The notes beneath the pieces were generated by a model that saw nothing but the letters and a program-made list of their open reading frames with translations, did not search any database and was not told where the DNA came from. This document shows, in pieces, positions 45,435-54,589 of a DNA stretch of 64,000 nt (its first letter is position 1; each line of letters begins with the position of its first letter). This DNA comes from Sorex araneus (taxonomy: Eukaryota > Chordata > Mammalia > Eulipotyphla > Soricidae): positions 83,997,599 to 84,061,598 of the forward strand of contig NC_073306.1 in the NCBI RefSeq assembly GCF_027595985.1. The letters run 5' to 3'. Both the position numbers and the translations under genes were made by a program.

Positions 45435-45511
45435 GGGGACGTAGTTTAGTGGTAGACCATGTACATGTTCCTCATATATGAGGCCCTGGGTTTAATGTGT
45501 GGCATCCCCCC
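45435..45511 (+). pseudogene. tRNA-Ala-like pseudogene or SINE head
   Basis: GGGGACGTAGTTTAGTGGTAGA and GAGGCCCTGGGTTTAATG resemble the A and B box regions of tRNA-Ala, but the anticodon arm is altered and pairing is poor. It follows directly on the type-II SINE duplication and is followed by an A-rich stretch, so it may be a tRNA-Ala-derived retroposon. Confidence 0.5.
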
Positions 45512-45640
45512 AATCCAAAAATGACACACAGCTTCATTTCTTTGTTTCTGGCTGGGTGCTCACACACAGTAGTACTCAGACTGAAAGGAAGTGAGGCATG
45601 TGAAAGCTAAACTGTGGAGGGCTTATGAACCCCTAGACTA

Positions 45641-45670
45641 TCTCTCTCTCTCTCTTTCTCTCTCTCCCTC
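45641..45670 (+). repeat. TC-rich simple repeat
   Basis: A short (TC)n run with one TTTC interruption. Confidence 0.8.
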
Positions 45671-46379
45671 TGCCCCTCCCCCACACCGCGTGGCTTTCTG
45701 TAGTACAACTGATTTCCAACCAGACCCAACTGGGCGCAGGCGTGGGTTCCACTGGAGAAGCTGTGCCCACAGGGTTCCCACCCGCAAAGCGGCAGCTATT
45801 GGGAGGCGGGAAGCAAAGGGTGGCACAACTGCCCGCCTGCCAGAAGGGGCCAGTTCCCCAGAGCGCTGCTTCTGACTCACCTCACAGTCCCTTGGGCTGA
45901 GTAACTTTTCCAGCCTTGTGATTGTGGAAACTTGTTTCAGGAACAGCCAGCGGATGTGAGAGCGACATAAAGTGACCCCACCCCACAGTCCAAAGTGGCT
46001 TTTACTTGGAGCCCATACAGGCTGCGGGTTTCTGTTTGCAAACGTATCGTTCCGTGCCCCTGCCGGGCTGAGGGCACTGCCCGTTCCCTGTCCCCTTTCA
46101 CAGCAGCTAAGCCGGAGCCCCGCCTTCCACCCCCCCCAAAGGTGGCTGCAGGCTTCTTTCCACAGCATCTCAGTGAAGGGCTAATTCACTCCGCTACGTT
46201 CCAGTTCAGATGGGGCTGGGGAGCCAGGATTTCCTACCATTGGGCAAAATTTACATGCTACCTCTCTTGGTTTAGGATTTCCCCAGGTTTGCAACCCCCT
46301 AGGTCTCGCTGGGGGCTTTGTGTTTGTTCTCTCATAAAACTCGGACCCTGCCTTTGCAGCGTGGCAGCCCGGAGTCACT

Positions 46380-47300
46380 CCGGTTTACTGCACAGCGCCC
46401 GCCACGTGCCCAATAAAAGCCGGGGACGCGGCGTGGCTAGTAGGGCGGGGCGAGGCCAGGACAAGGGCGGGGCGGGGCCAAGAGAGGGGCGGGCCGGGAT
46501 AGACCACGCCCCGCCCGCCCGCCCCAGCCTGCAGGAAGCCGCGGCCTGCGTCCGGCGCCCAATCCCAGCGCCGCCAACCGGGCAGGGCGGGGTTAACTGT
46601 GCCGTTCAGGGCTCGGGAGCAGAGAAATCTCCATCTAAGGCGAAGGGAGCGAAAAGGCGGCTAGGGCGCTCCTTGAGCCGGCCCGACTCGGCAGCGCGCC
46701 CCCAAGGAGGCGGGGACCGGCGTCCCAACGCGCCTCGGGCAGCGTCCGGCACCAGCGGGCGCCCAATAAATGGGTGATTGGTCGCTACCCCGCGGGCGCT
46801 ACCGGAAGCAGGGCTGACCCCACCGCCTCGGCCCCCACGCTTCCCTTCCGCTCTGACAAGGCGAGTCAGGCGACCCTGGGGCGGCTGTGAGCCTACTCCG
46901 GAGAACGCGCTACCCGCGTGCGACACACCTGGACCGGCTCCGCCACACCCGCGGGCCGCGGGCAAAGCTGGGCGGGGACTGAATCCTTGTGCTCATTCCA
47001 TTGGCTCTTGCAATGACGGATATGCTCGCCAGCCAACTGCAGTCTGGAAAAGACGCATGCCTAAACGGATTAGCCCCCTCCTCAATGTGGGAAAAGACGC
47101 AGGATGAACCAATTAGGCCGGGTCTTGCCGGGGGCGTGGAGGTGGTGCGCATGCGTGAGTTCTATACCCTGGCAGCCCTGGCCCAGCAGTTTGATGGCAA
47201 CGTGGTACCCACTGCGCTCCTGGCCCTTTTCCCACACGAATCTCCACGGCCAGCTCCACCCTCAGACGTGGCGCTGCCTCGAGAATCGCAAAGAAAGTCG
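46380..47300. promoter_or_regulatory. Unassigned CpG-island promoter, housekeeping type
   Basis: Dense CpG, GGGCGG boxes (46440-46520), CACGTG (46403-46408), CCAAT boxes in both directions (about 46410, 46559, 46763, 46777, 47000 and 47108) and an NRF1-type TGCGCATGCG (47146-47155) occur together. A GTGAGT donor follows at 47155. This looks like a bidirectional promoter, but I recognise no coding exon on either side. An open frame at 46989-47309 (+) is of unknown meaning. Confidence 0.5.
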
Positions 47301-47311
47301 GGAGCTTAGGG

Positions 47312-47440
47312 CCGCTGAGATAGCACAAAGGGCTGACACGTGCTTTGCATGCAGGAGCTGGGGTTTGATCCCAAGCACTCATGGTCCCACTTCAAGCGCA
47401 CCCTCTTGCCCCACAAAACCAGCAGTAGCCCCCACACCAA
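47312..47440 (+). mobile_element. SINE, diverged
   Basis: GCTGAGATAGCACAAAGGGC head. It marks the right edge of the CpG island. Confidence 0.6.
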
Positions 47441-47598
47441 ATTTCTTCCTCCCTAATAACGGGGAATTTTCAGTCTCAACAGGACTGTCCCCAAACAACC
47501 AGAGCGCTGCTGGCCTGATTCTGTGATGGAGGCCCCTTTGGGAGATGCAACCAAGAGTGACTTGAACATTAATTGGCAGTCTTAGAAATGCATTGCAA

Positions 47599-47780
47599 GG
47601 GGCTGGAGTGATAGCACAGCGGGTAGAGCGTTTGCCTTGCACGCGGTCAACCCGGGTTCAATTCCCAGCATCCCATATGGTTCCCTGAGCACCGCCAGGA
47701 GTTATTCCTGAATGTAGAGCCAGGAGTAACCCCTGTGCATCGCCGGGGGTGACCCAAAAAGCAAAAAAAAAAAAAAAAAA
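47599..47780 (+). mobile_element. SINE, young
   Basis: Near-consensus, with a GCATTGCAA duplication and a long A tail. Confidence 0.94.
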
Positions 47781-47885
47781 GGCATTGCAATGACTACTTC
47801 AGGAGACTGCTGTGGAGGAGCCTGAAGACGACTGTGAGGATGGAGGCAGGGAGAATTCAACAGACTGGAGAATGTGCACAGATAG

Positions 47886-47945
47886 ACACCAGGGGTCTAA
47901 CCCAGGTGCAAGGCAAGTGCCCTACCCCCTGTACTATTGCTCGCC
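47886..47945 (-). mobile_element. SINE head fragment
   Basis: TGCAAGGCAAGTGCCCTACC and TACTATTGCTC only. Confidence 0.6.
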
Positions 47946-48254
47946 GGGTCCTGGGCAGATCTGAGGTGAGCTTGTGCACTGCTGCCATTTGCTTAGGTGG
48001 ATTTCCACAACCACGTGTTCATTTGATCCACTCTTATTACCTACTCTCCACGGCCACACCCCAGCCTGTCAGGTATGCTATTTCATTTTTGAATTCATTT
48101 TCCTTGTAGGGACTTATTCATGGGAGCTGGAACAGATCAAAGATTCACCCAAGAAATTATTTCTTTTTTTCTCATTGGATTCTGACATAAAATAAAACCC
48201 ACTCTGGTTAGTTTCATGCAAAACAGTCTATTCTGAGTGTTGGGGGAGGGAAGT

Positions 48255-48450
48255 GGTGTTCTAGGTACTGGAGTCAAACAGACCTTGGTTCCACCACTTA
48301 CCCCTCCTGTGACTCAGCACATATTACCTAACCTCTGGGAGTCTCTTCCACTGTTTAGCGCATAGACTCGTGAGGCTCCAATATAGTACAACAGCATTAG
48401 CACATTCCCAGTGAAGATTAAGAGCTTAATAAATGTTTGGTATTGTTACT
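48255..48450 (+). mobile_element. MIR SINE (ancient)
   Basis: The segment carries the MIR pattern: GGAGTCAAACAGACCTTGGTTCCACCACTTAC, then ACCTAACCTCTGGGAGTCTCTTCC, and it ends with AGCTTAATAAATGTTTGGTATT. It is diverged, as expected for this pan-mammalian family. Confidence 0.8.
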
Positions 48451-48595
48451 GGAGAGATAGTACTGCAGGGTAAGGCGCTTGCTTGCATACAATTCCAGGC
48501 ACTACACAAGGTCCCCAGAGCCTCACCAGGAGTGATCCCTGATCCAGGAGGAAGCTCTTAGTACCATTGGCAGCCACCACAAACCAAAAGTTGAT
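48450..48595 (+). mobile_element. SINE, diverged
   Basis: GGAGAGATAGTACTGCAGGG head directly after the MIR copy. Confidence 0.75.
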
Positions 48596-48621
48596 ACTGT
48601 AGGAATATAAAAAATACACTT

Positions 48622-48788
48622 GGGGCTGGAGAGATAGCACAGCGGGTAGGGCGTTTGCCTTGCACGCGGCCGACCCGGGTTCAAATCCCAGCATCCCATA
48701 TGGTCCCCTGAGCACGGCCAGGGGTAATTCCTGAGTGCAGAGCCAGGAGTAACCCCTGTGCATCGCCAGGTGTGACCCAAAAAGAAAA
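48622..48788 (+). mobile_element. SINE, young
   Basis: Near-consensus with AAAATACACTT duplications on both sides. Confidence 0.94.
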
Positions 48789-48894
48789 AAAAATACACTT
48801 AAAATAAATTGTATCTATGCATTAGCATGAAAATGCCTGCCTTTCTACTAATTCCCAAGATCTATGAAGCATTCACAAAATTCAGCAACAAATA

Positions 48895-49510
48895 ATTTCA
48901 ATGACCTCATCCAAAATGAGGAAAGGAGATAAACAGACACTGTGCCAAATAAGACATATGGATGGCCAAAAGGCATATGAAAAAGTGCTCATTGTCACTT
49001 ATGATTAGGGAAATGTGAATCAAAACAAGATTGAGCTGTTTCATGCCTGTGAGAATGGCACATATCAAAAAGTCTGGAAATAACCAGTGTTGGCAAGGTT
49101 GTGGGGAGAAAGGAACTGCCATCCATTGTTGATGGGAATGACGTCTTGTTCACCTCTATGGAAAGCAATATGAAGATCTACTTTTAAAAAATAGGAATAG
49201 AACTAACCATACTATCCAGTGAGATCACCCATTGGCATCTATCCCCAAAACACAAAACCATAAAATTGAAAGAATATATGCAAACTTGTGTTCATGGTCG
49301 CATGTAGTACAATAGTCAAGATATGGCAAAAAAAAACCCAAATGCCCAACTATGGATGAGCGGCTCAAGAAGTTGTGGTATATATACACACCACGGAATA
49401 CTATGCAGCTATAAGAAAGGGCAGAATCATGCAATTTGCTGTAACATGGATGGAGCTAGAGGATATCATGCTACATGAGGTCAGAAGGAAATGGATACAA
49501 AGGCAACAGA
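48895..49510 (+). mobile_element. LINE-1 3' end fragment
   Basis: The sequence matches the conserved end of L1 ORF2 and its continuation, including the characteristic GGAATACTATGCAGCTATAA stretch around 49396. It is 5'-truncated and full of stops. It is bounded on the right by a type-II SINE in the opposite strand. Confidence 0.85.
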
Positions 49511-49599
49511 ACTGTAGAACTGATCCATACAGCTGAGTTGGTGGGGGTCCTTGGAGCAGGGAGGTAGGTGCACTGGGGGTGGTTGTGGTGCTGGAACTG

Positions 49600-49840
49600 T
49601 GTGCATCATTAACTGTAGCACTGTCATCGATTTGCTTGAGTGGGCACCAGTAACGTCTCCATTTTAAGACTTGTTATTGTTTTTGGCATAACGAATGTCC
49701 CATGGGTAGCTAACCAGGCTCTGCCATGCAGGTGGGATACTCGGTAGCTTGCCGGGCTCTCTGAGAGGGACAAAGGAATCGAACCCGAGTCTGCCGCATG
49801 CAAGGCAACACCCTACCCGCTGTGCTATTGCTCCAGTCCA
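49600..49840 (-). mobile_element. SINE, type II (long body)
   Basis: This is the reverse-strand copy of the long-body SINE, with TAACGTCTCCATTTTAAGAC near its 3' side and the tRNA-like head ending at GCTCCAGTCC. It abuts the L1 fragment. Confidence 0.85.
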
Positions 49841-50004
49841 TGCATCATTAACAGTATCATAAATTACAGTACCTCAACTCATTTTTTAGTTAAAAATTAG
49901 GTAGGCATAGCCATCGTGGCTAATGCTACCATTAACCCCATGCAGCTGCTTCCTCTAGAGCTCATGGACAAAGACATAGGGTTAAGAATTCACATTGTGG
50001 AGTC

Positions 50005-50275
50005 AGAGTGTGACAATACAGCTGCTAAGATGCTTGCCTTTTATGCAGCCAACCTGGGTTCGATCCCTGGCACCCCATATGGTCCCCTGAGCACTGTCAG
50101 GAGTGATCCATGAATGTGGAGCCAGTGGTAAACTCCTAGCATTGCTGGTGTGTCCTCCAAAACAAAACAAAACAAAAACAAAAAAACTTTTAAAAAGTTG
50201 GGGGGTGCTCAAGAGATAGTATAACACCCAGTTTCAATTCCCAGCACCTCATATGGTTCCCCCAAGCACTGCCTA
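50005..50275 (+). mobile_element. Two diverged SINE copies
   Basis: One copy at 50005-50180 (CAACCTGGGTTCGATCCCTG) and a partial one at 50200-50275. Confidence 0.75.
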
Positions 50276-50420
50276 GGTAAGATTCTGCTAACTGGAAATA
50301 GCATAACAATGCTGGTTCCTGGAGGAGAAGGACCTGAAGTATGAATGGATCTCCTTGACTTATGTTAGATTCTGTTTTGTCATAATGTCAACAAAACATT
50401 CTTTAAAAAAAAAGACAATT

Positions 50421-50594
50421 GGGGCTGGATCGATAGCACAGCGGGTAGGGCATTTGCCTTGCACGCGGCCAACCCGGGTTCGATTCCCAGCATCCCATAT
50501 GGTCCCCTGAGCACCACCAGGAGTAATTCCTGAGTGCAGAGCAAGGAGTAACCCCTGTGCATCACCGGCTGTGACCCAAAAATTAAAAAAAAAA
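50421..50594 (+). mobile_element. SINE, young
   Basis: Near-consensus with AAAGACAATT duplications. Confidence 0.94.
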
Positions 50595-50641
50595 GACAAT
50601 TTTTAAAACATTAAATTTAAAGAGTTTAAAAATAAAATAAA

Positions 50642-50816
50642 GGGGCTGGAGCAATAGCACAGCGGGTAGGGCATTTGCCTTGCACGTGGTCGACCCAGGT
50701 TTGATTCCCAGCATCCTATATGGTCCCCCCGAGCACCACCAGGAGTAATTCCTGAGTGCAGAACCAGGAGTAACCCCTGTGCATTGCTGGGTGTGACCCA
50801 AAAAGAAAAAAAAAAC
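50642..50816 (+). mobile_element. SINE, young
   Basis: Near-consensus, only about 50 nt after the previous copy. Confidence 0.93.
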
Positions 50817-51076
50817 ATGCCTGCCCTTCTGGAATTCTACATCAGAGTACATCAAAGGTCAGGTCCTCTAACCAGCAAGCCCCTCCGCATCTATCTCTCC
50901 TGTGAACAGATGTTGCCATAGCCTGGTGTGGCCACTGGGTGCGTGCATATGTGCCGCAGGTAAGCTCCAAGCTGGCAGAGAAAAGCCTAGCCTCTTCACT
51001 CTCTTCTGGGGCTTCCCTAGCCTAGCTTCTTAGATGTGCGGGCCACTGGAAAAATATTCATGATTTACTCTTAGTA

Positions 51077-51311
51077 AGGACTGGAGCCATAGCACAGTGG
51101 GTAGGGCATTTGCCTTGTACGCGGCCGACCTGGATTCAATTCCTCTGTCCCTCTCAGAGAGCCCGGCAAGCTACCGAGAGTATCCCACCTGCATGGCAGC
51201 GCCTGGCAAGCTATTCGTGGCGTATTCAATATGCCAAAAACAGTAACAACAAGTCTCACAATGGAGACATTACTGGTGCCCACTCAAGCAAATCGATGAA
51301 CAATGGGATGA
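51077..51311 (+). mobile_element. SINE, type II (long body)
   Basis: It has the same structure as the copy at 45181, with AGCCCGGCAAGCTACCGAGA and a CAACAAGTCTCACAATGGAG body. An approximate TTACTNTTNGTAA duplication flanks it. Confidence 0.88.
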
Positions 51312-51461
51312 GAGTTTACTATTGGTAAATGTTTGATTTTGATAACGATTTTTTAAACACAGGGTTGCATAAAAATTCTTTGGGTGAAAAGGAGTCATGA
51401 GTGGAAAAAGTTTAAGCAGCTCATCTCTGGGATTTGACAGGATTAAGAATTCACATTGTGG

Positions 51462-51636
51462 GGCCGGAGTGATAGTACAGCGGGTAGGGAGTTTACCTTG
51501 CATGCGGCCAACCTGGGTTCAATCCCCGGCATCCCATATGGTCCCCCATGCACCACTAGGAGTAAGTCCTGAGTGTAGAGCCAGGAGTAACCCCTGAGCA
51601 TCGCTGGGTGTGACCCCCGCCAAAAAAAAAAGCAAA
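51462..51636 (+). mobile_element. SINE, young
   Basis: Flanked by 17-nt AAGAATTCACATTGTGG duplications (51445-51461 and 51637-51653). Confidence 0.94.
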
Positions 51637-51661
51637 AAGAATTCACATTGTGGGTTGTGGG

Positions 51662-52115
51662 ATGAGAGCGTGACAGTATAGCAGGTAAGGTGCTTGCCTT
51701 GTATGCAGCTGAGAGATGGAACAGGAAGTAAAGTGCTTGGCTTGTACGCAGTCAGCCTGGGTTTGATCCCCAACAGCTCCTAGACATACAAGATGAAACT
51801 GACACCAAAGCACAGAGCCAGGAGTAGTCCCTGAAAACTGTCAGGTCTAACCAAAACTTAAATTGTGGCAGGGAAGGACATCCCCAGTGGAATTCAGAGA
51901 TTATTCCTGGCTCTTAGCTCTATGCTCAGGATTTACTCCTGGCAGTGCCTGGGGGACCATTTGTGATGTTGGAGATTGAACCAAGGTCAAACGCAAATGA
52001 TTTCCTGCTGTCCTGTCTCTCCAGACAGGAGACAGACCCCAAAAGGGGTGAAGCCAGAGAAATAGTACAGTGGGTAGGGTGTGTACCTTGCAAGCAGCTG
52101 ACGCAGGTTCAGAGC
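51662..52115. mobile_element. Cluster of degraded SINE pieces
   Basis: A + strand stretch with two head-like parts (51662-51855), a reverse copy (51880-52020) and a + fragment (52046-52115). Confidence 0.6.
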
Positions 52116-52149
52116 CAGGAGTTCAATCAGGTCAGCCTCTGTCTTTTTC

Positions 52150-52338
52150 TTTTCTTTTTTTTGCTTTTTGGGTCACAGCTGGCAACATGGCAACAGGGGT
52201 AGCTCCTGGATCTGCACAGGCGGTGCTCAGGGGACCATATGGGATGCTGGGAATCGAACCCGGGTTGGCCGCGTGCAAGGCAAACGCCCTACCTGCTGTG
52301 CTATTGCGCCCTACCTGCTGTGCTGTTGCTCCAGCCCC
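52150..52338 (-). mobile_element. SINE, young, with a duplicated head segment
   Basis: Reverse copy in which CGCCCTACCTGCTGTGCT occurs twice in a row near the end. CAGTCTTTTTCT-like duplications flank it. Confidence 0.9.
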
Positions 52339-52349
52339 TCAGTCTTTTT

Positions 52350-52985
52350 CTAGAGGTGAGGGAAGGTGTGAATATCCTCCCTGCACATCACCTGGCGGGT
52401 GATAGCGATCCCGCTGATGGTGCTTGGGCGCCACCAGGTGGTCACTTTTATATGGCGCCAGAGCTCTTGGGGATTGATGGCAGAGATTTGGTTCTCGATT
52501 TCTCTCTCTGTCTCTGTATGTCTCTGTCTGTCTCTTTCCCTGGATCAGGTAGGGTGGCACACACGGACACACGGCCCAGTACAAATGGGCAGGTACAGGT
52601 TGGGCTCGGATGCCCAGGTAGTGACAAGATACTGAGCACAGAAATCTCACCCACGCGCACAAAGAATAGGAAAACCGGACTAGACGACAGGAACATAGGG
52701 ATCTTGCCCGCATGGGCGGCTGGGCTGGAGACATAGGAAAGCATACATGGGGTAGAGAGCAATGTAGGGACAGGACCTGGTCATCTTCCACGGGAGGAGA
52801 GGAGACTGCGTGGGTCAGGACAGAGGAGTCATTCATGGGACCGGGCAGCGTCAGGGATAGGACCTGGTCATCGTTCTCAGGTAAAGGAGAGGGCTGGACT
52901 CTGGGGAGGGACGTGGAACCATCTACCTTTTCTGTACAATAAACTTTCAATCTCTCGAGTTTTGTATGCAAATCTTTCATACAGT
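52350..52985 (+). mobile_element. LTR-like sequence, unresolved
   Basis: The segment ends with an ACAATAAACTTTCAATCTC stretch, a polyadenylation signal followed by U5-like sequence, and upstream has two GGGAYAGGACCTGGTCATC repeats (about 52770 and 52852). No paired LTR, primer-binding site or viral gene is visible, and clear TG...CA ends with duplications were not found. It may be a solo LTR or another old repeat. Confidence 0.3.
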
Positions 52986-53292
52986 TCTCAAGAACCCACC
53001 AGCACAGGAAAACATGATTTCGCGCTAATAGTTACCCCAGAAACTTTCCCGCCCTGCCCCCCCCAGTCTCCAGCCCCAAAAGGTGTATGCCTGGGGAAAG
53101 CCCCCACATAGTGGCTCTGGCTATAGGACTTGAGAATGCCCCCTGGCTAGCCCACTGTGGGCCACTGGCCCCAAAACTTCCTGGTGGCAGCCAAGAGGGC
53201 CACTGTTCCTGGAAAAAAGCCCAGGTCAGCTCCCCTTGGATCACTGGGTCAGAAAAGGCCCCCAGTGCGCTCCTCAGAGGCCCTGCGGGCAG

Positions 53293-53295
<3 letters not shown>

Positions 53296-53339
<44 letters not shown>
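53296..53339 (+). repeat. GT microsatellite
   Basis: About 21 uninterrupted TG dinucleotides interrupt the GC-rich array of the 53-59 kb interval. Confidence 0.92.
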
Positions 53340-53340
<1 letters not shown>

Positions 53341-54418
53341 TGGATTTTCCGGAGGATGGCACCTATGAGGGATGCCAGGAAGCTTTTATGTGGACAGTGT
53401 CCAGGGAGCCTTGCTTTTACTGGGTCCATGTCCCTGGGGTTCCAACTGGAAGCTTTTTTCCGGGCCAACAACCCCCGGAGGCCTGCCTTGAGCCCGCTGG
53501 GGCCTATTTTTGCTATTGGCACCCCACTCAAGGCCTGGTTTCGGGGCAGAGATGGGAGGGGTGGGGGAGGGACACCCCAAAGCTTTTCCAAGACTGGCAG
53601 CCAAGGAGCGTTTGCCCGGGGAAGCCAGCAGACTCCCAACTGGCCTGCCCTGGGGTGTTTCCAGCCCCAGCTACCCACCCCCTGGGTACGCCCAGGAGCG
53701 TTTCTGGGACCCGAGGTTCTTGGCACCCCGGCTGGGAATGTTTCTGGGCCAGTGGCCTCAAGGGGGCCCGCTAGGAGACATTTCCAGACCTGGTGGGGGT
53801 GTTTTATGGCCCGGCGGCCCTCGGTGATTTCTGTGGTTTAGCTGACCCTGTGGGGCCCACTTGGGCCATTTCTGGGTCCAAGAGCCTGAGATGGGTGCCT
53901 GGGGGTGTCCCCAGGGGTCCTGTCTGCAGGCATTTACGGGTCAGCTCCCCTTAAAGGGCCCACCCAGGAGTGTTTGCAGAGCCTGCATTTCAAGGTGTTT
54001 CCCTGCAGCTGTCAGGCTCTGAAAAGCCCGGATCCCGGGGGCCTGACCTAGGCTGGCGCTGCTGTCTCCTGCCCTTGTGGCCTGCCCCTGTCTGTCCCTG
54101 CCCTCCCTGGTGCCCCTAGGTCCCTACCTGCAACAGCTCCGCAAATCCTGGGGCCCCCACGAAGAGCCCCGTGCCAGGCCTGCCTCGTGGGCGGCCCCAG
54201 TCTGGCCCCAAACCCACCCCCCAAAGCCCACCCCTGTGTCTGACCCCAACTCAGGGGTCGGCCATGCCCTCCCAGGGACTCCCCTAGAGCCCTGCCCAGT
54301 CCCTGGGTTTGAACCACTCCCCAGGTCTATTCCATGGGACCCCGCTCCCGGAGCATCCATACCACCGCGGGTCCCCTCCAGGGCCACCCCACCTTACCGG
54401 GTCCAGTTCTGCATCCCA

Positions 54419-54589
54419 GGGCTGGAGTGATAGCACAATGGGTAGGGCGTTTGCCTTGCACGTGGCCAACCCGGGTTTGATTCCCAGCATCCCATATGGT
54501 CCCCTGAGCACCGCCAGGAGTAATTCCTGAGTGCAGAGCCAGGAATAACCCCTGTTCATCGCCAGGTGTGATCCCCTCCCCCAAAAAAG
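54419..54589 (+). mobile_element. SINE, young, inside the GC-rich array
   Basis: Near-consensus with perfect CAGTTCTGCATCCC duplications (54404-54417 and 54590-54603). Confidence 0.95.

Noticed and set aside
46989-47309. 106-codon open frame in the orphan CpG island as a gene
   Set aside because: It starts in promoter-like sequence, contains a splice-donor-like GTGAGT and resembles nothing known. Not supported as coding.
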